From: an uncultured Collinsella sp.
GTDB lineage: Bacteria > Actinomycetota > Coriobacteriia > Coriobacteriales > Coriobacteriaceae
NCBI GenBank assembly: GCA_959020035.1
Contig: CAUEQX010000065.1
Span: 1-9,574 of the forward strand
DNA: 9,574 bases
Direction of reading: 5' to 3'
The first letter of the stretch is position 1; each line of letters begins with the position of its first letter. The translations under genes were made by a program, and so were the position numbers. Below the pieces are notes generated by a model. That model did not search any database. It had not been told where the DNA came from and was given only the letters and a program-made list of their open reading frames with translations. Shown here piece by piece: positions 1 to 5,297 of this stretch.

Positions 1-956
1 AGGCTCAGGGCGCCATGGCGGCCCTGCTCAAGGACGCGCTCAAGCCCAACCTGGTGCAGACGCTCGAGGGCACGCCCGCGTTTGTCCACGGCGGTCCCTT
101 CGCCAATATCGCCCACGGCTGCAACTCCATCATGGCCACGCGTATGGCTATGCGTTTTGGCGATGTCGCCATTACCGAGGCGGGCTTTGGTGCCGACCTG
201 GGTGCCGAGAAATTCCTGGACATCAAATGCCGCATGACGGGTGTTCGTCCCAATGCCGTCGTGGTCGTCGCGACCGCTCGCGCCCTTAAGTACAACGGCG
301 GTGTTGCCAAGGCCGATCTCAACGAGGAGAACCTCGACGCGCTCAAGGCCGGTATGCCCAACCTGCTCCGTCACGTCGACAACATCCAGAACGTCTACGG
401 TCTGCCTTGTGTGGTCGCCATTAACCGCTTCCCGACGGACACCGAGGCAGAGCTTGCCCTCATCAAGTCTGAGTGCCAGAAGCTGGGCGTCAATGTGAGG
501 CTGTCCGAGGTTTGGGCCAAGGGCGGCGAGGGCGCGCTCGACCTGGCCGATGAGGTCATGCGCCTGATCGAGCAGCCGAGCGAGCTCAAGTTTGCCTACG
601 AGGACGGTGCCGATGTGGCCGACGCCCTCGAGGCCGTTGCCACCAAGGTCTACCGCGCCGATGGCGTCGACTTTACGCCGGCTGCCAAGCGCCAGCTCGC
701 CGAGCTTCGCGAGAACGGCTTTGGCAACCTGCCGGTATGCGTGGCCAAGACGCAGTACAGCTTTAGCGACAACGCCAAGGCGCTGGGTGCTCCCGAGGGC
801 TTCCGCATCACCGTGCGCGAGCTCAAGGTTTCCGCTGGTGCCCACTTTGTGGTCGCGCTGACCGGCAGCGTTCTGACCATGCCTGGCCTGCCCAAGGTTC
901 CCGCGGCCGAGAACATCGACGTCGACAACGACGGCAACATCACCGGCCTGTTCTAA
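1..956 (+). CDS. fhs: Formate-tetrahydrofolate ligase, 5'-truncated
   Basis: This is the C-terminal ~317 residues of formate-tetrahydrofolate ligase (10-formyl-THF synthetase), a cytoplasmic enzyme that joins formate to tetrahydrofolate at the cost of ATP, feeding one-carbon units to purine synthesis and, in anaerobes, acetogenic or C1 fermentation routes. The first full codon is at base 3 and the frame is open to the window edge, so the ATG at 15 is an internal Met. Family-typical stretches are visible: EGTPAFVHGGPFANIAHGC (about residues 20-38 of the ORF from base 15), FGADLGAEKFLDIKCR, ALKYNGGVAKADL and the C-terminal LTGSVLTMPGLPKVPAAENI. The family is usually about 555 residues, so roughly 240 residues, including the ATP-binding P-loop, lie upstream of the window. 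The end (NGNITGLF, TAA) is the normal family end. A strong terminator follows 26 bases later, so this gene ends its transcription unit. Confidence 0.97.
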   Translation, partial: AQGAMAALLKDALKPNLVQTLEGTPAFVHGGPFANIAHGCNSIMATRMAMRFGDVAITEAGFGADLGAEKFLDIKCRMTGVRPNAVVVVATARALKYNGGVAKADLNEENLDALKAGMPNLLRHVDNIQNVYGLPCVVAINRFPTDTEAELALIKSECQKLGVNVRLSEVWAKGGEGALDLADEVMRLIEQPSELKFAYEDGADVADALEAVATKVYRADGVDFTPAAKRQLAELRENGFGNLPVCVAKTQYSFSDNAKALGAPEGFRITVRELKVSAGAHFVVALTGSVLTMPGLPKVPAAENIDVDNDGNITGLF

Positions 957-981
957 GTCTGCTGTCCGTAGCTGCTTGTCC

Positions 982-1017
982 GCCCCGCCGTGCCCACAAG
1001 GCCCGGCGGGGCTTTTT
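982..1017 (+). terminator. Intrinsic terminator of fhs
   Basis: A perfect 9-bp GC stem, GCCCCGCCG (982-990) with CGGCGGGGC (1004-1012), is followed directly by TTTTT. The 13-base loop can pair three more bases (GCC 992-994 with GGC 1000-1002). It lies 26 bases after the fhs stop and separates fhs from the next gene. Confidence 0.9.
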
Positions 1018-1027
1018 GATCCTTAGG

Positions 1028-1090
1028 CCCGCGCATGTCTTGTAGATACCGACGGACTCTGCCCATCATAGGCTTTTGCGCGGGTAGAAT
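1028..1090 (+). promoter_or_regulatory. Spaced inverted repeat ending at a -10-like hexamer
   Basis: CCCGCGCA (1028-1035) and TGCGCGGG (1077-1084) are perfect 8-bp inverted arms 41 bases apart. The second arm abuts TAGAAT (1085-1090), a good -10 match 45 bases before the start codon of the next gene. No convincing -35 hexamer is seen at 16-18 bases upstream (1062-1067 reads CCCATC), so the promoter is tentative. In GC-rich DNA an 8-bp GC palindrome can occur by chance. Confidence 0.25.
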
Positions 1091-1135
1091 GCATGGATAA
1101 CTTGAGGCTCACGCGCGACGGAAAGGAATCGTTGC

Positions 1136-2125
1136 ATGGATCAGGACAAGACAACCGTGATGGGCGGCTACGCTTCCGCGCAGGCTGGCGATAGCGCCGA
1201 CGCGACCCGCGTTGTTCCCAACCCCGGTTATACCGACCCCGCCGCGACGCAGCCTTCTGCCGAGCCCACCCGGGTTATGGGCTATGGCGACTCGGCGCAG
1301 GATTCTTACGCTGCATCTTCGCAAGGCCCCTATGGCAACGCAGCTCCGGATCCGTTTGATTACGCGCCGCAGGATTCTTATGCTGCCTCGACGCCGAATC
1401 CCTATGATGACCTGCCGCAGAATCCCATTCCGCAGCCTCAGCAGACGACGTATATGCCGCGCACGGCTCAGCCTCGTTACGAGTCGCGCGAGCCGTATCG
1501 CGAGTACCCCAAGTCGATTCCGCAATATGGCGAGGACGAGGAGAAGAGGCCGTCGCGTTCGTCGAGCGTGATCAAGAAGATCCTCATCGTGCTGGCGATC
1601 TTCTTTGCGCTGTCGGTTGTGTTTGCCATCGTGTCGGGCATGCTCAACAAGCGGGGGAGCTCAACGGCCGATACCGCTGCCGAGCAAACCGAGTCCGCCT
1701 CGTCTAGCACCGTCGATCTGAGCGATATCCCGGGGCAGTACTGGTCCAACGCCAAGAAGCTTCTCAAGTCGCGCGGCGCTGATCTTTCGAATGCCGTGGT
1801 CCTGACTGATGATGGCTCAACGCCCGTCGTCGATGCCAACTGGGTCGTTACTTCTGCCTACTATAACGACAGCGGCAACCTCGAAATTCAACTCACGCAC
1901 AAGAACAGCTCGGGCAACTCGTCCGACGGACAAAGCGGTACCGACAGCTCGAGCTCCAATACGCTGGAGGACTTGAGCAACAAGGCACAGGAGTTGGGAG
2001 ACAAGGCGCAAGAGCTGGGTGACACGGCACAAAACCTGGGCGATACCGCGCAGAACTTGGGCGGCATGGCGACGGATGCCTGGAACGCCCTGCAAAACGG
2101 CATCTCGGGCGCGCAGGGAAACTAG
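1136..2125 (+). CDS. Single-pass membrane protein with PASTA-like extracellular domain
   Basis: This 329-residue protein is not one I can name. Its start is fixed by AAAGGA 8 bases before ATG. Residues 1-140 are low-complexity, rich in Pro, Gln, Tyr and Ser, with three short Thr motifs (KTTVMGG at 5-11, ATRVVPN at 23-29, PTRVMGY at 44-50) and a duplicated QDSYAAS (55-61, 79-85). A basic patch precedes one membrane helix at about 146-168, giving a predicted cytoplasmic N-terminus. Outside, residues about 196-257 look like one PASTA-type alpha/beta unit (GQYWSNAKKLLKSRGAD then two strands). A Ser/Gly/Asn linker follows, then four seven-residue repeats [KT]AQ[EN]LG[DG] (283-310) that should form an amphipathic helix. 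Known from other systems: PASTA domains sense cell-wall fragments, and N-terminal Thr motifs can be FHA ligands after phosphorylation. A cell-envelope sensing or scaffold role is inference. It is monocistronic, converging on the CDF gene. Confidence 0.88.
   Translation: MDQDKTTVMGGYASAQAGDSADATRVVPNPGYTDPAATQPSAEPTRVMGYGDSAQDSYAASSQGPYGNAAPDPFDYAPQDSYAASTPNPYDDLPQNPIPQPQQTTYMPRTAQPRYESREPYREYPKSIPQYGEDEEKRPSRSSSVIKKILIVLAIFFALSVVFAIVSGMLNKRGSSTADTAAEQTESASSSTVDLSDIPGQYWSNAKKLLKSRGADLSNAVVLTDDGSTPVVDANWVVTSAYYNDSGNLEIQLTHKNSSGNSSDGQSGTDSSSSNTLEDLSNKAQELGDKAQELGDTAQNLGDTAQNLGGMATDAWNALQNGISGAQGN
1298..1390 (+). repeat. Duplicated QDSYAAS coding segment
   Basis: The 21-base units at 1298-1318 and 1370-1390 match at 18 of 21 positions and both encode QDSYAAS, each followed a few residues later by a Pro-Tyr (GPYGN, NPYDD). 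The three differences are all synonymous, which suggests the peptide is kept by selection. The segments lie in the disordered cytoplasmic part of the membrane protein. Confidence 0.7.
1982..2065 (+). repeat. Four tandem 21-bp units, heptad-like helix
   Basis: Four consecutive 21-base units encode KAQELGD, KAQELGD, TAQNLGD and TAQNLGG. The units diverge at wobble positions (for example ctg/ttg, gac/gat), so this is an old, peptide-level repeat rather than a recent slippage product. The period of seven with Ala and Leu on one face predicts an amphipathic or coiled-coil helix at the far end of the extracellular region. Confidence 0.8.
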
Positions 2126-2145
2126 CTGTTAAGCAGGCTACAGCT
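2124..2145. terminator. Small inverted repeat across two convergent stops
   Basis: AGCTGT (2124-2129) and ACAGCT (2140-2145) form a 6-bp stem with a 10-base loop that overlaps the stop codons of both converging genes (TAG at 2123-2125 on +, TAG at 2140-2138 on -). The genes are only 12 bases apart. No T-tract follows on either strand, so any terminator role is weak; a clash point for converging polymerases is equally possible. Confidence 0.25.
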
Positions 2146-3319
2146 GCTCGGCCGGACGGTCGGGCGAGCTAAAGCCCGAGTCAAACGTAACGACGCATGA
2201 GGCATCGGGCCGGCGCTCGTGCACGATGCGCGTGACGAGCTCCAGCAGCTCCTCGTCGGATATGTCAAAGCCGTCGGGACGCACCAGGTCAAACGAAACG
2301 AACCCGTCGTGCTCGTGCAGGTCGTGGATGGAGAGCGCGGGATCGATCTGCATGACGCCGCGCTTGACCCAGCCGCGCAGGTCGTCGCCGGTGGTGGCGA
2401 TGGGGTCGCAGTGCAGCGTGATGCCGATGCCCATCTGGCGTTTGATATCATGCTCGATGGTGTCCAGGATCTCGTGGTGCTCAAACGCGTCGCCCTCGCC
2501 GGGCATCTCCACGTGGGCGCTGGCAAACTGACGACCGGGGCCGTAGTCGTGCACCATCAGGTCGTGTGTGCCCAAGACCTGCGGATAGGACATGATCTTG
2601 TCGCGGATTGCTTGGACGAGCTTGGGGTCGGGCGCTTGCCCCAACAGCGGGCTGATGGCGTCGCGCACCAGGCCCATGCCGCTGATGCAGATGAAGATGC
2701 CCACGCCCAGGCCTGCCCAGCCGTCGAGATCAAAGCCGGTCGCTTGCGAAATAAGCGCCGCCGCCAAGACCGAGCCCGAGGTGATGACGTCGTTTTTGGA
2801 GTCCTGCGCCGTGGCGATGAGTGTCTCGGAATCGATGCGGTTGCCCAGCGTGCGGTTGAACGCTGCCATCCAGAGCTTAACGAGCATGGACGTAGCCAGT
2901 GCCGCAAGGGAAATAAACGTGTAAGCGGTGGGCGAGGGCTTGATGATCTTGGTGACCGACTCGAGAATCAGGTTGATGCCGACGGCGCAAACCAGGACGG
3001 CGACGAACAGGCCGGCTAGGTACTCGTAGCGGCCGTGACCATAGGGGTGGCCTTCGTCTGCCGGGCGGCTGGCAAGGCGGAAACCGAGCAGGCTCACAAT
3101 GTTGCTCGAGGCATCGGAGAGGTTGTTGAAAGCGTCGGCGATGAGGGAGACGGAGCCGGCAAGCAGACCCGCGACGCCCTTGGCCAGGCACAGGGTGATG
3201 TTGAGGCCAATGCAGATGAGGCTTGCGGCAAAGCCCGCGTTGGTGCGGCAAGATGCATCGACCGGCTCGTCCTCGCTGCCGGGAACAAGCGTATGTACCA
3301 GCCGATTTACAAATAGCAT
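2138..3319 (-). CDS. Cation diffusion facilitator, probably Mn(II)-type exporter
   Basis: This 393-residue inner-membrane transporter exchanges a divalent metal for protons to expel it from the cytoplasm. I chose ATG at 3319 because GAGGA sits 8 bases upstream; an open in-frame extension of 53 codons to 3478 lacks membrane-protein character and a good ribosome site. Membrane helices fall at about 28-60, 60-85, 100-122, 131-154, 177-192 and 200-222. The metal-site positions read N65xxxD69 in helix 2 and D173xxxD177 in helix 5. Zinc exporters usually have DxxxD and HxxxD, while the NxxxD/DxxxD set matches MntE-like manganese members, so Mn(II) is the best guess. GHGRYEYLAG (94-103) is the conserved CDF loop. 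The C-terminus holds a dimerisation domain (about 230-310) and a second ferredoxin-like unit (about 320-385), as in many Gram-positive CDFs. Substrate is inferred, family is firm. Confidence 0.93.
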   Translation of the reverse strand: MLFVNRLVHTLVPGSEDEPVDASCRTNAGFAASLICIGLNITLCLAKGVAGLLAGSVSLIADAFNNLSDASSNIVSLLGFRLASRPADEGHPYGHGRYEYLAGLFVAVLVCAVGINLILESVTKIIKPSPTAYTFISLAALATSMLVKLWMAAFNRTLGNRIDSETLIATAQDSKNDVITSGSVLAAALISQATGFDLDGWAGLGVGIFICISGMGLVRDAISPLLGQAPDPKLVQAIRDKIMSYPQVLGTHDLMVHDYGPGRQFASAHVEMPGEGDAFEHHEILDTIEHDIKRQMGIGITLHCDPIATTGDDLRGWVKRGVMQIDPALSIHDLHEHDGFVSFDLVRPDGFDISDEELLELVTRIVHERRPDASCVVTFDSGFSSPDRPAEQL

Positions 3320-3352
3320 AGCGGTCGTCCTCACAATCATGTTTAAGGGGAT

Positions 3353-3358
3353 AGTGTA
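3353..3358 (-). promoter_or_regulatory. Possible -10 of the CDF gene
   Basis: On the minus strand TACACT (3358-3353) lies 34 bases ahead of the chosen ATG, a plausible -10. The region 17-18 bases upstream reads GTGCAC/GGTGCA, which is a poor -35, so this is only a candidate. Confidence 0.2.
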
Positions 3359-3458
3359 GCTCGCGCGGGGGCGCCGTGCACCGATGCTCAGAAAATGCAG
3401 CAATAGTCTGCCGGTGCTAACGAACGAGCCTTCTCGTCTGCCTGGGTGGTCCATTTTG

Positions 3459-3483
3459 GGCCACATGGGTATGGGCATGTGCC
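3459..3483. repeat. Bulged inverted repeat in the divergent promoter region
   Basis: GGC-ACATG (3459-3467 with one extra C at 3462) pairs with CATGT-GCC (3476-3483), giving 8 bp around an 8-base centre. It overlaps the -35 candidate of the zinc-ribbon gene and lies between two divergent genes. It could be a second regulator site or chance. Confidence 0.25.
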
Positions 3484-3509
3484 TGCTTGCTCGACATACT
3501 TAATGTCGA
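3472..3509 (+). promoter_or_regulatory. Promoter with overlapping palindromic operator
   Basis: A candidate promoter TGGGCA (3472-3477), 17-base spacer, CATACT (3495-3500) precedes the zinc-ribbon gene. Overlapping its -10 is a perfect 7-bp inverted repeat TCGACAT-ACTTA-ATGTCGA (3491-3509), 28 bases ahead of the ATG. A palindrome of this size centred on a -10 is the usual layout for a repressor operator. The hexamers each match consensus at only 4 of 6 positions, so the palindrome is the stronger part of the evidence. Confidence 0.4.
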
Positions 3510-3537
3510 CAGCCCCTGTGCAAAGGAGGACGTTTCC

Positions 3538-4875
3538 ATGGACGAGATGTTTGCCATTAAATGTCAAAACTGCGGCGGCCCTATGTACTCGCACCAGGCT
3601 AAGCGCAGCTTTGAGTGCGCCTATTGCGGCACGGTGGTTCCGTGGCAGGCGGACGCCGGAGAGCCCAAGAGCGCTTTGGGTATTCGCCATACGCCGTTGA
3701 CGGTGGTGGATGGACTGCTCAAACTCACGCATGTGTCGCAACTCGAGCGCCCGCAGGACCCGGACTGGTATTTCTTCAATGCGCACTGGCGCAATCAGTC
3801 GGTCCTGGAACATCTGCTGTGGGAGGATCGCGGCACGGCGCAGGAGTTCCAAGAGGCCACGCATGTGAGCATTCCTTGCCCCTTCTGCGGAGCCTCCTTT
3901 GAGGGCGAGTCAACGCAGCGTGTGTTTGAGTGCCCGTCCTGCGGCAATAAGATTGGCATTGCGGACCTGCTCAAGCCGGGGACGTTTAGCAAGCGCCTGA
4001 CCATGGGCGTTGGTGCGGAGTATGTGCCCGAGCAGGGTATTCCCTGCGAAATCTCGCCGCAGCAGGCACGTGCCAACGCGCTGCAGCTGGTGCGCCAGTA
4101 TCCGGATGCCTTTGCCGGGCACGACGTGGAAGACGCGATCCAAAACGACATGATGCTCTTCTATTTCCCCATGGCGCTGGCGGACTTGCGCATGATGGCG
4201 AGCTTCCCGGGCAAGGGCCTGAGCAAGGAGGCCTTGGTGTACTACGAGGTGCTCGACTGGGCATACCCCAGGGCAAACTACCTGGACGTTCGCCTCATGG
4301 GCATTTTGGAGCCGTGGGACTTTGCCAAGGTCGGTCCGTTCGATCCCGCCATGCAGGAAGGTGACTTTCGCGTTGTCTCAGTCGATGCGTCTACCAAGGA
4401 CCAGGTGGTCATTGATAAGTTGGCGCTCGACGTTGCGGGCAACGACGCCGAGGCTGTACTGGGGCTCAATAAAAAGAGCATTCGCATGTGGGCGCGCAAG
4501 GCCCGCAAACATAAGGACGGCCTGGTGATGGTGCCGGTCTACTTTGTCGATCGTCCTGCCTCGGATAGTCGCGATGGCGAACAGGTGCGCATCGCCGTGA
4601 ACGGCCAGACGGGCCGCGCGGCTGCGGTGGTGTTTAGTGACAAGCGCGAGACGCATGTGGTGGCACCGCTCAATCCCAACGTGATGCTGTCGAGCGAAAG
4701 CACCGTGCACGCCACGCCCATCGAGGTCAAATACGTTAAATCGCCGTTCCTATACCAGATCGTACGCCGTGGAGGCTGCGAGCAACCGCGCCAGGTTGCA
4801 GCCGCCGTCGAGGGTTCCTACCGAGAGGAGAAGCCCAAACGCAAGGGATTGTTCGCTGCAATCTTTGGGAAGTAG
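3538..4875 (+). CDS. Double zinc-ribbon protein of unknown role
   Basis: This 445-residue protein starts at the ATG at 3538, preceded by AAAGGAGG with good spacing; an in-frame ATG at 3487 has no ribosome site and overlaps the operator-like palindrome. Two zinc ribbons are clear: C9xxC12 with C27xxC30, and C114xxC117 with C132xxC135, the second followed by GNKIGIADLL. The remaining ~300 residues have no transmembrane helix or signal peptide, so it is cytoplasmic. Residues 332-365 (VPVYFVDRP then VRIAVNGQTGRAAAVVF) resemble the beta-strand and 'NGQTG' signature found in TFIIB-type zinc-ribbon proteins of Gram-positive bacteria, which often end in membrane helices; this one instead ends in a basic KPKRKGLFAAIFGK tail. 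Function is unknown; zinc ribbons of this sort usually bind nucleic acid or another protein. It stands alone, divergent from the metal exporter. Confidence 0.9.
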   Translation: MDEMFAIKCQNCGGPMYSHQAKRSFECAYCGTVVPWQADAGEPKSALGIRHTPLTVVDGLLKLTHVSQLERPQDPDWYFFNAHWRNQSVLEHLLWEDRGTAQEFQEATHVSIPCPFCGASFEGESTQRVFECPSCGNKIGIADLLKPGTFSKRLTMGVGAEYVPEQGIPCEISPQQARANALQLVRQYPDAFAGHDVEDAIQNDMMLFYFPMALADLRMMASFPGKGLSKEALVYYEVLDWAYPRANYLDVRLMGILEPWDFAKVGPFDPAMQEGDFRVVSVDASTKDQVVIDKLALDVAGNDAEAVLGLNKKSIRMWARKARKHKDGLVMVPVYFVDRPASDSRDGEQVRIAVNGQTGRAAAVVFSDKRETHVVAPLNPNVMLSSESTVHATPIEVKYVKSPFLYQIVRRGGCEQPRQVAAAVEGSYREEKPKRKGLFAAIFGK

Positions 4876-4973
4876 GGGAGTAGTGTCGGTCGGCGCTGCG
4901 ATGCGATAGCTAGAGGAACGGGGCAGCTCGCAGGAGTGCGGACTGTCGTCTGATTGTTTGAGGGTGCCAGATG

Positions 4974-5014
4974 TAAATAAACAGTGGAGCGGCTGCAAAA
5001 GAGCCTCCTCACTG
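4974..5014 (-). terminator. Minus-strand terminator beyond the DUF1016 gene
   Basis: Arms 4982-4994 and 5002-5014 form a 13-position stem with 11 pairs (one G-T) around the loop GCAAAAG. Read on the minus strand the stem is followed directly by TTTATTTA (4981-4974), the layout of an intrinsic terminator. On the plus strand it is followed by GGTAAAATC, so it should act only on leftward transcripts. It lies about 285 bases past the DUF1016 stop and is the first minus-strand hairpin with a T-tract there. Confidence 0.6.
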
Positions 5015-5025
5015 GGTAAAATCAG

Positions 5026-5078
5026 GTTGTGCCGCGGAACCCGCTCCTCAGCGCTTAAACTTCGGAGACGCGGGCAAC
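5026..5078. other. Foldable segment between two terminators
   Basis: Three nested helices can form: GTTG 5026-5029 with CAAC 5075-5078, CCGCG 5032-5036 with CGCGG 5069-5073, and CTCC 5044-5047 with GGAG 5064-5067. CCCGC (5040-5044) competes for the same GCGGG. TAAAAT (5017-5022) lies just upstream on the plus strand and could be a -10, with a weak -35; a transcript from there to the terminator at 5120 would be about 90 bases. It may be a small RNA, part of a 3' UTR, or chance pairing in GC-rich DNA. It matches no RNA family I can name. Confidence 0.28.
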
Positions 5079-5094
5079 GCAGGTATTATCGTCT

Positions 5095-5120
5095 AGGGCC
5101 GGCTGCAACCGGCCCTTTTC
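5095..5120 (+). terminator. Plus-strand terminator beyond the zinc-ribbon gene
   Basis: AGGGCCGG (5095-5102) and CCGGCCCT (5109-5116) form a perfect 8-bp stem with a six-base loop, followed by TTTTC. It ends rightward transcripts 220 bases after the zinc-ribbon stop. On the minus strand the stem is followed by AGACGATAAT, without a T-tract, so it is one-directional. Confidence 0.85.
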
Positions 5121-5297
5121 TGTGACAGCCAATGGACCCACATCAGACGAAGGCCGCGTCTTTGCCTGTCAGGTCATGCTCGCCAGCCACGGCTAGAATG
5201 TCGTTGCCGGCGTCCATGACCGGTATTGTTTCGTAGCGTGCGTCGCAACCGCGAGTGCGCCTGCGACGGCTGCGGTGGCTTCGGTCGCAACGTGCTG
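5121..5297 (-). other. Intergenic stretch with coding-like minus-strand frames
   Basis: No gene is supported here. After the DUF1016 TAG the same minus-strand frame stays open for 34 codons (Ala/Val/Thr-rich, beginning QHVATEATAAVAGALAVATH) to TAG at 5195-5193. In the next frame a short ORF, ATG at 5217 to TGA at 5143, encodes 24 residues beginning MDAGNDILAVAGEHDL. Both look more protein-like than random GC-rich DNA, and could be leftovers of a longer C-terminus or of a degraded gene. I see no ribosome site ahead of the ATG at 5217. Confidence 0.25.

Noticed and set aside
1109..1525. Arg/Ile-rich minus-strand open frame opposite the membrane protein
   Set aside because: It is an antisense shadow of the repetitive N-terminal coding region, with no ribosome site or recognisable domain.
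2219..3019. Long plus-strand open frame (266 codons) opposite the CDF gene
   Set aside because: It is the antisense shadow of the clear CDF coding sequence; its composition (Asp/Val/His/Ala rich) is typical of reverse-complement GC-rich coding DNA and it shows no domain.
3320..3478. 53-codon N-terminal extension of the CDF protein
   Set aside because: The extension has no family similarity or ribosome site and runs across the divergent promoter region; ATG 3319 has GAGGA at the right spacing.
5023..5040. AGGTTGTGCCGCGG resembles the T-box consensus AGGGTGGTACCGCG
   Set aside because: Several key positions differ, no stem I or specifier region is visible, and no aminoacyl-tRNA or amino-acid gene follows on the same strand.
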